From contig NZ_FWWW01000073.1 of assembly GCF_900176135.1 (NCBI RefSeq), forward strand, positions 9-52,624: a stretch of DNA of 52,616 nt, in the 5' to 3' direction. This document shows, one piece after another, positions 1 through 8,729 of the stretch (positions are counted from its first letter, which is position 1; the number at the start of each line of letters is the position of its first letter). The notes beneath the pieces are model-generated. The model was not told the origin of the DNA and ran no database searches. It worked only from the letters and a program-made list of their open reading frames with translations. The position numbers and the translations under genes were made by a program. Origin of the DNA: Hymenobacter roseosalivarius DSM 11622 (GTDB taxonomy: Bacteria > Bacteroidota > Bacteroidia > Cytophagales > Hymenobacteraceae).

Positions 1-10
1 GGGCTTTTTT
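1..10 (-). terminator. Left half of an intrinsic terminator, cut by the window edge
   Basis: Read on the minus strand, the window ends in AAAAAAGCCC, 26 bases beyond the secDF stop codon. This is the left arm of the A-run/GCCCCCC terminator seen elsewhere in the window, so it probably ends the secDF transcript. The other arm lies outside the window. Confidence 0.55.
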
Positions 11-35
11 ATATTGGCAGCTAGGCTGCAACTAC

Positions 36-3014
36 CTAGCGCACGGCCGTCGAGATGCGCGGCGCGTCGGCATCGGGCGTATCGGTGGCTACCGTAGCCT
101 GACGGATTTCCTTGTCGCCGTACGTGTCCAAAATGATTGGTGTGGCGATAAACAGCGACGAGTACGTGCCGAAAATTACCCCAATAATCATCGCGAACGA
201 GAACGAGCGAAGCGTTTCGCCACCGAAGATGTACAGTACAACTACCACCAGCAATACCGTGGTAGCGGTGATGATAGTACGGGAGAACGTGCTGTTCAGG
301 GCCGGATTGGCCACCTGCTTAAAAGTCAGGTGTGGGTTCTCTGTCAAATACTCCCGAATTCGGTCGTAGATAACTACCGTATCGTTGATGGAGAAACCAA
401 GAACAGTGAGGATAGCGGCCACGAATACCTGGTCCATCTCAAACGTGAGTCCGAACAGACGAGCAATGGGGAAGGCGGCTATCACAATCAGCACGTCGTG
501 CAACAGTGCGATAACAGCGGCCAGCGAGAACTGCCACTTTTCGAAGCGGAACAGCACGTACACGAAGATACCCAGGATAGAAAGCAGCAAACTCACGGCG
601 GAGGCTTGCTTGATATCGTCGGCAATGGTTGCACCCACTTTCGACGTGCTTACTATCGTTGGGTTGCTAACCGCATATTGCTGCAAGCCTGTTTTTACCG
701 CTTGCTCTACCTTCTGATCCGCTTCGGTGCTTTCGTCGTTGGCGAGGTAGCTGGTCGTGATGCGCAGACGGTTAGAAGCACCGAAGGTTTTTACCTCAAT
801 GCCGGAGTTCTGCAAATCATCGGTTAGCGCGGCGCGCACGTCCGAAGCCACCATGTCTTTGTTGAAATCAACGGTGTAGCTGCGGCCACCCCGGAAGTCA
901 ACCCCCAGGTTTGGCCCGTCTTGCACGGCCATTAATACAAAACCAAGAACAATGATAGCTGTGGAGAAGACGTAAGCTATTTTGCGCTTGCCCACGATGT
1001 CATAGTTGACATTCTTGAACAAGTTGAGCGAAAGAGGCGTGGTGAACGTCATGTTCGACTTGTCTTTCGTGATCCACTCAATGATCAGGTGCGACAAGTA
1101 CACCGCCGTCAGGAAGGAGGTAAGTACCCCGATGCCGAGCGTGATGGCAAAGCTTTGTACCGGACCCGTACCGAAGAAGCCCAGAATAACGGCGATAAGC
1201 AGGGTCGTAATGTTGGAGTCGAAGATGGCCGAGAAAGCACGACTGTATCCTTTATTGATGGCGTCCTTGAGGGTGAGCCCTTGCGCTAATTCCTCCCGAA
1301 CCCGTTCAAAAATCAGTACGTTGGCATCTACTGCCATACCGAAGGTGAGCACCAGACCAGCAATACCCGGCAGCGTAAGCGCCGTGCCGAACTGGGCCAG
1401 TACGCCCAATACTAGGAAGATGTTGAAAATCAGGGCCAAGTCGGCCACTAAACCAGCTTTGCCGTAGTAAATCGCCATGAAAATCATGATGATGACCAGG
1501 CCGGCGAGTGAAGAATACAAGCCCTGATTGATAGCTTCCTGGCCCAGCGACGGACCAACTACCGCTTCTTCCACGATACGCGTAGGGGCAGGCAGCTTGC
1601 CGGCTTTCAGTACGTTGGATAAATCCTGAGCTTCCTCAATGGTAAAATTGCCGGAGATGCTGGAATTGCCCCCCGAAATTTCGGCCTGCACTACGGGTGC
1701 CGAATACACGTTGTCGTCCAGCACGATGGCCACCTGACGGCCCACGTTGGCGGCGGTCAGCTTCTGCCACTTGCGGCCCCCGGTGGGGTTCATTTGCATT
1801 GATACCTCAGGCCGGCCACCTTGGTCGTAGTCCTGGCGGGCGTCGCTTACTACCTCGCCACCTAGCGGTGCTATGGCATCGCGCGTCTTACGAATGGCAT
1901 AGAGCTGCAAGTATTCCTGCTTGTCCACTACGGTAGGCTTCACATCCCATAGGAATACTAGGTTAGGAGGCAATACGGCGCGGGCCTCCGCGCTGGCCAG
2001 CAGGTCGTTTACGCGGGCTGTATCGCGCACATTGGAGCCCAACGCGCCCGGCATCGTAAACAGGCGAGCCAGCAGGCTGCTCTGCTGTAGGTTGGCCGAA
2101 TCGGTGGGAGCGGCGGCGTTTTTCTTGGCCAGCTGGCTGGCCAGAGAAGTAGAGTCGCCGGTGGTGGCGGTAGCAGCAGTGTCAGTAGCGGTAGCCTGAG
2201 CTACCGCAGGCTTGGTGGTAGCATCTTTTGCTACCAGTACTTCATTGAGCTGATTGAGATAGGGAGCAAATTCGTCGTTGCGCCATACTTCCCAGAACTC
2301 CAGCTTGGCCTGGCCCTGCAACAGCTTACGCACGCGCTCCGGGTTATCCACGCCGGGCAGCTCAATCTGAATGCGGCCCGTGCCTTTTACCCGCTGAATG
2401 TTGGGCTGATTTACCCCGAACTTATCAACGCGGGTGCGCAGGATGTTGAAAGAGCGGTCAATAGCTTCTTCTACTTCCCGGTCAATAGCCCCGACAATCT
2501 GGGCATTCGTGGAGTTAATGTCGATACCACGGCTTTTGTTGGTGGTGTTGGCGAAAATGCGAGCCAGCTTGCCCTCAGGCGCAACTGAGCGGTAAGCCTG
2601 CGCAAACAAGGACGTGAATGGCGTGCCCGAGTTGGTTTTTTGCAGTTCCTGGGCTTGGGTGAGCGCTTTGGTGAAGGCCGGATCTTTGGAGTTGCCGGAC
2701 ATCGCCCGCACAATCTCAACCGGTGATACTTCCAGCGTTACGTGCATGCCACCCTTCAAGTCAAGGCCAAGGCCCAGCTCGCTCTGGCGCACGTCTTTAT
2801 AGGTGTAGTCTACACCCAGTACGTTTATCACGGGTGCGCGCCATACCGAGTCGAGGTAGCGCTGACGCTTCAGCTGGTTTACCTGCCCATTGCGGGTGGC
2901 ATAGGTTTCGGCCTGCTGCTGCACCCGGCGCGACACCATGGTGAACGACAGGAAGTAAATGCACAACACCGATACGATAAGGGTGAGGGCGATAATAAGT
3001 CCTTTATTACGCAT
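36..3014 (-). CDS. secDF: Protein translocase subunit SecDF (fused SecD-SecF)
   Basis: A 992-residue inner-membrane protein that uses the proton gradient to help Sec-dependent export. The N-terminal membrane segment (about residues 5-27) is followed by the SecD motif GLDLKGGMHVTLEV near residue 85 and the large periplasmic domain. The SecD membrane block spans about 495-640. SecF follows from about residue 665, with its own VDFRGGRSY motif near 706 and a second membrane block. The SecD-SecF fusion and the length are usual for Bacteroidota. A Thr/Ala/Ser-rich low-complexity insert lies near residues 265-310. The start is ATG, and no clear -7 box was found in the 144 bp upstream. Confidence 0.96.
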   Translation of the reverse strand: MRNKGLIIALTLIVSVLCIYFLSFTMVSRRVQQQAETYATRNGQVNQLKRQRYLDSVWRAPVINVLGVDYTYKDVRQSELGLGLDLKGGMHVTLEVSPVEIVRAMSGNSKDPAFTKALTQAQELQKTNSGTPFTSLFAQAYRSVAPEGKLARIFANTTNKSRGIDINSTNAQIVGAIDREVEEAIDRSFNILRTRVDKFGVNQPNIQRVKGTGRIQIELPGVDNPERVRKLLQGQAKLEFWEVWRNDEFAPYLNQLNEVLVAKDATTKPAVAQATATDTAATATTGDSTSLASQLAKKNAAAPTDSANLQQSSLLARLFTMPGALGSNVRDTARVNDLLASAEARAVLPPNLVFLWDVKPTVVDKQEYLQLYAIRKTRDAIAPLGGEVVSDARQDYDQGGRPEVSMQMNPTGGRKWQKLTAANVGRQVAIVLDDNVYSAPVVQAEISGGNSSISGNFTIEEAQDLSNVLKAGKLPAPTRIVEEAVVGPSLGQEAINQGLYSSLAGLVIIMIFMAIYYGKAGLVADLALIFNIFLVLGVLAQFGTALTLPGIAGLVLTFGMAVDANVLIFERVREELAQGLTLKDAINKGYSRAFSAIFDSNITTLLIAVILGFFGTGPVQSFAITLGIGVLTSFLTAVYLSHLIIEWITKDKSNMTFTTPLSLNLFKNVNYDIVGKRKIAYVFSTAIIVLGFVLMAVQDGPNLGVDFRGGRSYTVDFNKDMVASDVRAALTDDLQNSGIEVKTFGASNRLRITTSYLANDESTEADQKVEQAVKTGLQQYAVSNPTIVSTSKVGATIADDIKQASAVSLLLSILGIFVYVLFRFEKWQFSLAAVIALLHDVLIVIAAFPIARLFGLTFEMDQVFVAAILTVLGFSINDTVVIYDRIREYLTENPHLTFKQVANPALNSTFSRTIITATTVLLVVVVLYIFGGETLRSFSFAMIIGVIFGTYSSLFIATPIILDTYGDKEIRQATVATDTPDADAPRISTAVR

Positions 3015-3158
3015 ACTAATAAGTTGTTTTGTTACTGTGCTATTGTGCTGAGTACTCTAAATGCTGATTCTTCTCTACTGAAGCGGATTGGCGAAAGCGA
3101 TAAGCACCCGGCACTAGCGGCGCATCAGCTTTTTATTCAGTAGAAAGCAGCAAATCAG

Positions 3159-3524
3159 CTAGGGAGCCTGCGGCGAGAGCGCGGCCAGCAGCAGGCGGGC
3201 GCGGAAAAAATCCGGCAGAGCGCCGGGTTGGGGGGCAAATTTCAAGGTATGCGCCAGCAGGCGAGGCCAGGTAAGCGGCACCGATGCCGGAAACCAGGCG
3301 TCAGCGGCGGGAACAAGCCACACGGCCACGCTACCCGTGGCTTCCAGGGTTACTTTCTGCTTTACTACTGCTGCCTTCGGGGCGGCGCCAATACGCGCCA
3401 TTTGCCCCCCAGCAACCCGCAGGGTAGCTACTGCCCGGTGGTTCAGTCCCAGCACAAACAGCAACGTCGCCGCGAGCAGCACGAAACGTAAATAAGCTAA
3501 AACAGTGAGGCGCGCTGAGACCAT
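3159..3524 (-). CDS. Small single-pass membrane protein, function unknown
   Basis: A protein of about 121 residues with one N-terminal hydrophobic segment (about residues 8-26) and then a soluble, Ala/Pro-rich part. I do not recognise the family. Longer in-frame starts exist (ATG 3554, TTG 3572), but a good -7 box sits at 3541-3549, so ATG 3524 is the likely start. It lies between udk and secDF on the same strand. It carries two copies of the iterated GGGGGGCAAA motif, one in each orientation (3230, 3401). By location it could be a divisome or cell-surface helper, but nothing in the sequence proves this. Confidence 0.6.
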   Translation of the reverse strand: MVSARLTVLAYLRFVLLAATLLFVLGLNHRAVATLRVAGGQMARIGAAPKAAVVKQKVTLEATGSVAVWLVPAADAWFPASVPLTWPRLLAHTLKFAPQPGALPDFFRARLLLAALSPQAP

Positions 3525-3540
3525 GAGCAAACTAAACGCT

Positions 3541-3572
3541 GCAAATATAGCCATTTGGGCTGCGCGGCCCAA
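3541..3572 (-). promoter_or_regulatory. Bacteroidota -33/-7 promoter of the small membrane protein gene
   Basis: On the minus strand TTG (3572-3570) is followed after 20 bases by TATATTTG (3549-3542), which fits the TAnnTTTG -7 consensus. Transcription would start about 15 bases before ATG 3524. Confidence 0.55.
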
Positions 3573-3734
3573 CAGAGCCAGGACGCACGCGAATTTTTAA
3601 CCGCTAAATGCAACTGCCACCGCCGCTCATTAATTCAAAGGATACGTTGTCAAACACTTCTTTAGAGCCATTCTAAACCCAAAGAGCGCGTCCAGGCAGC
3701 CGCGCTCTTTGGGTTGACATCCCTATGAAAAAGA

Positions 3735-4367
3735 CTACTCCTGGTGAGCAGCCGCTACTTTGCTGCGCAGAAACGATACGAGCACTTCCAGGCCTTTATC
3801 AAAGTGCCGATTGTTTGGAATCACAATGTCGGCGTCCTGCTTAAAGGGCTTGATATATTTCTCGTAAGTAGGTGCTACGTGGTTCGTGTAGCGGTACAGT
3901 ACATCTTCCAAATCGTAGCCCCGCTCGTCCCGATCGCGCGCAATGCGGCGTTGCAGCTTCACATGCTCGCGGGCGTCGATGTACACCTTCAGGTCGAGCA
4001 GGCGAGCGACTTCCTCGAAGTAAAAAACAAAAATGCCCTCCACCACTACAATCGGGGAAGGGCGAAACACCAGCTCTTTGGGCTGAACATTCGGGTTATT
4101 AAACGTGTACTCCGGGCGCCGAACCTCCAGCCCTTGACTTATGCGCAGCACGTCGGCCGCGTAAGCCGCTGAGTCAATAGAGGAAGGTAAATCGAAATTG
4201 GTGACGCCGTTGGGGTCAACCAACTGGCTTTCACGCGGGTGGTAATAGTTGTCCTGAGATATCAGACAGATATCGTCTTCGGGAAAGGAAGCGAGCAAAC
4301 GGCGCAGAAACGTGGTTTTGCCAGAGGCGCTGCCACCCGTAATACCGACGATGAAAGGATGTTGCAT
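3735..4367 (-). CDS. udk: Uridine kinase
   Basis: A cytosolic P-loop kinase of 210 residues that phosphorylates uridine and cytidine in pyrimidine salvage. The Walker A motif is GGSASGKTT (about residues 8-16). SQDNYYHPRE, VVEGIFVFYFEE and the RRIARDRDERG lid segment follow in the expected order. The start is ATG 4367 (MQHPFIVGITGG); the open frame continues upstream, but those residues are not conserved in the family. It is the same strand as rdgB upstream, with a 207-base gap. A -7 box lies at 4406-4413. Confidence 0.94.
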   Translation of the reverse strand: MQHPFIVGITGGSASGKTTFLRRLLASFPEDDICLISQDNYYHPRESQLVDPNGVTNFDLPSSIDSAAYAADVLRISQGLEVRRPEYTFNNPNVQPKELVFRPSPIVVVEGIFVFYFEEVARLLDLKVYIDAREHVKLQRRIARDRDERGYDLEDVLYRYTNHVAPTYEKYIKPFKQDADIVIPNNRHFDKGLEVLVSFLRSKVAAAHQE

Positions 4368-4405
4368 GGGGTGGGAAAGCGGCCCGTACCAACAGGGCCA
4401 ACCGT

Positions 4406-4413
4406 GCAAAATT
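4406..4413 (-). promoter_or_regulatory. -7 promoter box for udk
   Basis: On the minus strand the sequence is TAATTTTG followed by C, matching TAnnTTTG. It lies about 39 bases before ATG 4367. No convincing -33 box was found. Confidence 0.4.
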
Positions 4414-4515
4414 AAGCAAAATGACGCCAGCGTTACGCTTCTTTGAAAAAACGTGGTCTAGCTAAGCCCACTACTTCATTGTATAGAACAGGTTTAAACA
4501 GGCATTTGCCAACAG

Positions 4516-4553
4516 CCAGCGCGCAGCGAATAGTCGCGCTGGGGGGCTTTTTT
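4516..4553. terminator. Hairpin with GGGGCTTTTTT tail, downstream of rdgB
   Basis: Arms CCAGCGCG (4516-4523) and CGCGCTGG (4535-4542) are followed on the plus strand by GGGGCTTTTTT. Both flanking genes run on the minus strand. In that direction the A-run precedes the hairpin and no T-run follows, so the orientation is odd (see findings). Confidence 0.45.
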
Positions 4554-4574
4554 CACAGAAAATAACGGTCCTTC

Positions 4575-5159
4575 CTAACCTTCCCTTCCAGCCAGAAACG
4601 CTACCAGCTGCGCTACTGCCCGACCCCGATGACTGAGACTATTCTTCTGCTCAGGCGTCATTTCAGCGAAGGTTTGATGATGGCCGGCGGGCTCGAAAAT
4701 CGGGTCGTAGCCAAAGCCCGCCTGCCCGCGCACCTCCTCGATGATGCGGCCTTGCACTACGCCATTGAACTCCTGCCACTCCCCATCGGGGAGCACCAGC
4801 GCAATGACGGTGCGAAACCGGGCACTGCGGTCGGTGCTGGGGGGCAAATTCTGGAGCAGTTTGGCCATGTTGTCGGCGGCGGCGCGCTGGGGGCCGGCGT
4901 AGCGCGCCGAGTACACGCCGGGCGCGCCGTCCAGCGCATCTACTTCCAGGCCGGTGTCGTCGGCGAAGCACGAGGTGTGGTAGTGCTCCCACACGTATTC
5001 GGCCTTCTGCCGGGCGTTGCCCGATAGCGTATCCTGAGTTTCGGGCAGCTCTTCGTGGCAGCCAATATCCTGCAAGCTCACCAACTCAATCGTTGATGGC
5101 AGTAGGGCTCTAACTTCGGTAAGCTTGTGCTCGTTATTCGTGGCAAAGCAGATACGCAT
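4575..5159 (-). CDS. rdgB: XTP/dITP diphosphatase (RdgB/HAM1)
   Basis: Hydrolyses non-canonical purine nucleoside triphosphates (dITP, XTP) to monophosphates and so keeps them out of DNA. The protein has 194 residues, the usual family length. It opens with ICFATNNEHKLTEV, the nucleotide-binding signature. FADDTGLEVDALDGAPGVYSARYAG, GFGYDPIF and the C-terminal SHRGRA segment follow. ATG 5159 is preferred over an upstream TTG because it places the signature at the N-terminus. It contains one GGGGGGCAAA motif (4839-4848). Confidence 0.95.
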   Translation of the reverse strand: MRICFATNNEHKLTEVRALLPSTIELVSLQDIGCHEELPETQDTLSGNARQKAEYVWEHYHTSCFADDTGLEVDALDGAPGVYSARYAGPQRAAADNMAKLLQNLPPSTDRSARFRTVIALVLPDGEWQEFNGVVQGRIIEEVRGQAGFGYDPIFEPAGHHQTFAEMTPEQKNSLSHRGRAVAQLVAFLAGREG

Positions 5160-5244
5160 GTGACTCAATTAAAGTAAGGTGCAAAAACCAGCTGAGACGA
5201 TGTCTAAAATAGGGTTAAATAGCTGCAAGCCCGTCTGGTACTGA

Positions 5245-5607
5245 TTACCGAAGCAGAACTCTGATACTGCGCCAAGCCCGTTCCAACCCATCGGAAACCG
5301 AATCCCAGAACTGAAGAAAGCTATCCTGAGTGCTTGGCTGTTGCTGATAACCGGACAACCGCGTGGCTTCCGCACGCAAAGCGCTGGAGTCGGTTGTTCC
5401 ACTGGGCAAATAGAGTTCACGGCCAAACTCAGGCGCTACTTTTTGGGCAAGAAACTGATACGCCAACACATTCGCAGCAAAGGGCAAGGGCGGAGTCGTA
5501 CTCGCTGCATACTGAGTATAAGAGTAAATCGAACCAGCTGGTGGCAAAGTGGAAAAGCGAAGCTGTGAAGCAACCATAAACAAGAGGAAATCAGCCGAAG
5601 ACACCAT
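5245..5607 (-). CDS. Hypothetical protein of 120 residues
   Basis: I do not recognise this protein. It opens at ATG 5607, with a second possible start at residue 11. It has a moderately hydrophobic N-terminal half (residues about 5-55, with several Tyr/Ala/Pro) and a charged C-terminus ending in RAWRSIRVLLR. It is the same strand as rdgB with an 85-base gap. A TAGTTTTG box (5643-5650, minus strand) 36 bases upstream supports transcription. An overlapping frame at 5169-5426 is a weaker competitor. Confidence 0.42.
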   Translation of the reverse strand: MVSSADFLLFMVASQLRFSTLPPAGSIYSYTQYAASTTPPLPFAANVLAYQFLAQKVAPEFGRELYLPSGTTDSSALRAEATRLSGYQQQPSTQDSFLQFWDSVSDGLERAWRSIRVLLR

Positions 5608-5642
5608 AAATCAGTAGTGGAAAACGCAATAAGGATAGTGTT

Positions 5643-5650
5643 CAAAACTA
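5643..5650 (-). promoter_or_regulatory. -7 promoter box for the 120-residue hypothetical
   Basis: The minus strand reads TAGTTTTG, a TAnnTTTG match 36 bases before ATG 5607. A clear -33 element is missing. Confidence 0.3.
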
Positions 5651-5733
5651 GTCAAAAACCGCTAGTGTGCTCACTATAAGGCGTAAGGAGTGTGAAATGC
5701 CGCCCGTAAGTTTTTAATTTCGAATGGAACGCG

Positions 5734-5741
5734 TACTTTTG
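5734..5741 (+). promoter_or_regulatory. -7 promoter box for rpmE
   Basis: TACTTTTG followed by C matches TAnnTTTG. A T-run (5711-5715) sits at the expected -33 distance. The predicted leader to ATG 5796 is about 48 bases. Confidence 0.5.
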
Positions 5742-5795
5742 CAATCCCTTCCGCAAAATCGGCAGGCTAAGAAGGCTTTAACGGTATTTCCGACC

Positions 5796-6041
5796 ATGAG
5801 AAAAGACATTCACCCCGAGTATCGCGAAGTCGTGTTTCAGGACACCTCCAGCGACTTCAAGTTTATCACTCGCTCCACGATGAACTCTACGGAGACCATC
5901 ACGATGGAGGATGGTAAGACTTATCCAGTTGTAAAAGTGGAAGTTAGCAGTGCTTCGCACCCTTTTTATACTGGCAAAAACGTATTTATTGACACTGCTG
6001 GCCGCGTGGAGAAGTTCCGCAACCGCTACCAGAAGAAGTAG
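5796..6041 (+). CDS. rpmE2: 50S ribosomal protein L31, type B
   Basis: An 81-residue ribosomal protein beginning [19 protein letters not shown] and ending in the basic NRYQKK. It has no cysteine, so it belongs to the zinc-independent (C-minus, type B) L31 group. The open frame extends 24 codons upstream, but that part covers the promoter and is not conserved. The gene stands alone between its own -7 box and a terminator at 6098-6135. Confidence 0.95.
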   Translation: MRKDIHPEYREVVFQDTSSDFKFITRSTMNSTETITMEDGKTYPVVKVEVSSASHPFYTGKNVFIDTAGRVEKFRNRYQKK

Positions 6042-6097
6042 TCATTCTGTTATCCGTTCCATGTCGTCCTTGGTGGCGACGTAGAGAAAGTAGTATT

Positions 6098-6135
6098 GAA
6101 ACTCCCGCTGGCTTGTCTGGTGGGAGTTTTTATTT
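6098..6135 (+). terminator. Intrinsic terminator of rpmE
   Basis: Stem 6100-6108 with 6120-6128 (core AACTCCC/GGGAGTT) is followed by TTTTTATTT. It begins about 57 bases after the rpmE stop. Confidence 0.8.
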
Positions 6136-6221
6136 ATGCCAACTTGCCGCCGAATACATCTAGGAGCCAAATTGCCCTCCAGTCCTGACAACCGATTCGT
6201 GACGTCTGTCACCAAAAAGCT

Positions 6222-7439
6222 ATGCACGTCCTGCTCTTCGACGACCCTGCTATTCGGCCGCACCTGTTGCCCTTTACGTTTACCCGGCCCGTGGCTGCCT
6301 TGCGTTGCGGCATCCTGACTATCGCCGAAAAGTGGCAGTATCGCTTAGGACAAGACGTATTTTACCTGGCTCAGACTTACCTGCAAGCAAAATTTCCGGC
6401 CGGTGCCGTCAGCGGTCCGGCCCTGGTAATCAACGGTGCCGTGCTGCCCGATGACTTGTTGGCGCGACAGGTGCAAAATTTGACCCCCGGCCAAGCCCTT
6501 GTCGATGGCGACCTGCTGGTAGCTGCCCATCTACCCGACGCCAGCAAAGTAGCTGAGCTAATTCAGGATGGCCTAGCCAGCACCACCGAAGTGGCAGAAC
6601 CCGTCACAGTAATCAGTGAATTGTGGCACCTGTTTTTGCGCAATGGGGCCGAAATTCGCCAGGATTTCGCTCTCCTCACCCGTGGTCGGCAGTCGGAGCC
6701 CATTGGCGATGCACATACCATCGTGTACGGAGCCGAAAACATCTTTATTGAGCCCGGAGTGAAAATTCGAGCGGCTATTTTGAATGCGGAAGATGGCCCG
6801 ATTTATCTGGGCAGAAACTCCCGAGTTCACGAAGGTGCTATCATAAAAGGCCCCCTGGCTTTGTGCGAAGGCTCCCACATCAACCCAGGTGCCAAAATGC
6901 GCGGCGATAATACTGTGGGCCCCTACTGCAAAGTGGGCGGTGAGGTCGGCAACTCTATCTTTTTTGGCTACGCCAACAAAGGCCACGATGGCTACCTGGG
7001 CAACTCTGTAATAGGAGAATGGTGCAACCTCGGCGCCGATACCAATACCTCCAACCTCAAGAATAACTACGCGCCGGTTAAAATCTGGAGCCACGCGGCG
7101 GGTCGTTTCGTGAATACGGGTCAGCAGTTTTGTGGCCTCATGATGGGCGACCACAGCAAGTGCGGCATCAATACGATGTTCAACACGGGTACGGTGGTGG
7201 GCGTGGGGGCCAATATTTTTGGCGCCGGCTTTCCGCGCACGTTTATCCCGAGCTTCAGCTGGGGTGGCTCAGCCGGCTTCGAAACCTTTAAGCTGCCCAA
7301 AGTAGCCGAAGTGGCCGAGCGCGTAATGGCTCGGCGCCAGCTGGAATATGATGCCAAAGAGCAAGCAATTATGCAGCACGTATTTGAGGCCACGGCCAAG
7401 GATAGAGTTTGGGAAAAAAGAATTATCAATGAGCAATGA
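6222..7439 (+). CDS. Bacteroidota-type GlmU: putative UDP-GlcNAc diphosphorylase / glucosamine-1-phosphate N-acetyltransferase
   Basis: A 405-residue protein of the alternative bacteroidetal GlmU family, thought to make UDP-N-acetylglucosamine for peptidoglycan and LPS. The N-terminal part (about 1-165) opens MHVLLFDDPAIRPHLLPFTF and carries TRPVAALRCGI, a shortened nucleotidyltransferase region. From about residue 177 a left-handed beta-helix of hexapeptide repeats follows (PGVKIRAAIL, YLGRNSRVHEGAIIKGP, NPGAKMRG). The family assignment is firm; the two activities are inferred. The last six codons (RIINEQ) lie in the left arm of a 17-bp inverted repeat, so the natural C-terminus may have been altered. 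Confidence 0.88.
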   Translation: MHVLLFDDPAIRPHLLPFTFTRPVAALRCGILTIAEKWQYRLGQDVFYLAQTYLQAKFPAGAVSGPALVINGAVLPDDLLARQVQNLTPGQALVDGDLLVAAHLPDASKVAELIQDGLASTTEVAEPVTVISELWHLFLRNGAEIRQDFALLTRGRQSEPIGDAHTIVYGAENIFIEPGVKIRAAILNAEDGPIYLGRNSRVHEGAIIKGPLALCEGSHINPGAKMRGDNTVGPYCKVGGEVGNSIFFGYANKGHDGYLGNSVIGEWCNLGADTNTSNLKNNYAPVKIWSHAAGRFVNTGQQFCGLMMGDHSKCGINTMFNTGTVVGVGANIFGAGFPRTFIPSFSWGGSAGFETFKLPKVAEVAERVMARRQLEYDAKEQAIMQHVFEATAKDRVWEKRIINEQ

Positions 7440-7491
7440 ACAGTGAGCGATTCAACAGAATAGCCAGATAGCAAATTGCTCATTGATAATT
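7421..7491. repeat. 17-bp perfect inverted repeat spanning the end of glmU
   Basis: Arms 7421-7437 and 7475-7491 (AATTATCAATGAGCAAT and its complement) enclose a 37-base spacer. The left arm overlaps the glmU stop codon, and the right arm ends 9 bases before the holB start. There is no G/C-rich stem or T-run, so it is not a classical terminator. It resembles a short MITE or dispersed repeat. Confidence 0.75.
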
Positions 7492-7500
7492 GTCCCCCGA

Positions 7501-8634
7501 ATGCGCTTTGCTGAAATTCCTGATCAAACCAAAGTCAAGCAGTTGCTGGTGCAGTCGGTGCAGCGGCGGCATGTGGCGCACGCGCAGCTTTTTCGGGGTG
7601 CTGAAGGCTCGGCCGCTTTAGGACTGGCACTAGCCTATGCTACGTTTCTGAATTGCGAGGGCCGCACCTCAACTGACGGGGATTCTTGCGGGCACTGCCC
7701 GGCTTGTCAGAAGCTGGATAAGCTCGTTCATCCGGACTTGAATTTTATAGTGCCCGTCACCAGCACCAAGCAAGTGCCGAAGGATGCGGTAAGCAGCAAG
7801 TTTGCCGCCGACTGGCGCACGTTTGTGCTGGAGAATCCTTACCAAGGACTTAATGACTGGATGCAGCACATTGGCGCTGAGAACAAGCAGGGCAGTATTT
7901 CCAAGGAGGAAAGCTTACAATTATTAAAGCTGGTATCACTGAAAGCATTTGAGGGGCGCTTCAAAATCGTGCTAATCTGGCTGCCCGAGCTGATGCACCC
8001 TGCCGCCTCCAATGCGGTGCTGAAGCTGCTGGAAGAGCCGCCGTCCGCCACTATTTTTTTGTTGGTCAGCCACGCGCCTGAGCAACTGCTGCCCACCATT
8101 ATCAGCCGCGTGCAGCCCGTGGTAGTGCGACCTTTCACCGAAGATGAGTTGACGGCTTATCTGCACGATGAGCAGCACATACCCGAGGCCAAAGCTCGCC
8201 AACTCGCTCAGATAGCCGATGGTAACCTCGGTGCTGCCCTAGCCGCTCGCACCGCCCCCGACAACGACTATTTCACCTTTTTCACCGAGTGGATGCGTTT
8301 ATGCTTTCAGGACAACTTCGCCAAAGTGCTCGAAAAAAGCGACGAGTTTCAGAAAATGGGGCGTGAAAATCAGAAGGAGTTTTTACATTACGCCCTCGGA
8401 TTGCTCCGCAAAGTATTGCTTTACGGCCTCGACGCACAATTAATCCCGCATCTGCCGGCCGCCGAGCAACAGTTCGTGAGTCGCTTCAGCCGCTTCGTGC
8501 ATCCGGGCAATGCTGAGTCGATTACCACTGAGCTGAACGATGCTCACTACCATGTGGAGCGCAATGCCAATCCGCGCATGGTCTTCGTGGATACCTCTTT
8601 GCGGGTAGCGGAATTGCTGAAAATCCCTGTTTAG
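7501..8634 (+). CDS. holB: DNA polymerase III delta-prime subunit
   Basis: Clamp-loader subunit of 377 residues that helps open the sliding clamp. ATG 7501 gives MRFAEIPDQTKVKQLLVQSV. The P-loop position is degenerate (RGAEGSAALGLAL lacks GKT), as is usual for delta-prime, which does not hydrolyse ATP. Cysteines at about residues 51-75 (CEG...CGHCPACQK) form the expected zinc site. VLKLLEEPP and a sensor-1 region (TIISRVQPVVVRPF) follow. It lies 61 bases after glmU on the same strand, separated by the inverted repeat. Confidence 0.9.
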   Translation: MRFAEIPDQTKVKQLLVQSVQRRHVAHAQLFRGAEGSAALGLALAYATFLNCEGRTSTDGDSCGHCPACQKLDKLVHPDLNFIVPVTSTKQVPKDAVSSKFAADWRTFVLENPYQGLNDWMQHIGAENKQGSISKEESLQLLKLVSLKAFEGRFKIVLIWLPELMHPAASNAVLKLLEEPPSATIFLLVSHAPEQLLPTIISRVQPVVVRPFTEDELTAYLHDEQHIPEAKARQLAQIADGNLGAALAARTAPDNDYFTFFTEWMRLCFQDNFAKVLEKSDEFQKMGRENQKEFLHYALGLLRKVLLYGLDAQLIPHLPAAEQQFVSRFSRFVHPGNAESITTELNDAHYHVERNANPRMVFVDTSLRVAELLKIPV

Positions 8635-8721
8635 AGGCTATTAAACTACAAAATACACTTTGCTAATTAGCTATAGCAGCTGCTAAACAAGCTATAGTCA
8701 TGTCATTGCTAAAGGCATTTG

Positions 8722-8729
8722 TAGCTTTG
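8722..8729 (+). promoter_or_regulatory. -7 promoter box upstream of hemC
   Basis: TAGCTTTG followed by C matches TAnnTTTG. It would start a leader of about 120 bases before hemC. The leader contains an A7-GCCCCCCAG tract at 8806-8820 that resembles half a terminator. Confidence 0.4.

Noticed and set aside
5169..5426. Alternative minus-strand frame overlapping the 120-residue hypothetical
   Set aside because: Shorter, starts without a -7 box, and ends directly at the rdgB start. The competing frame has better support.
6199..6212. Short palindrome GTGACGTCTGTCAC upstream of glmU
   Set aside because: Only 5-bp arms, no second copy seen, so it cannot be distinguished from chance.
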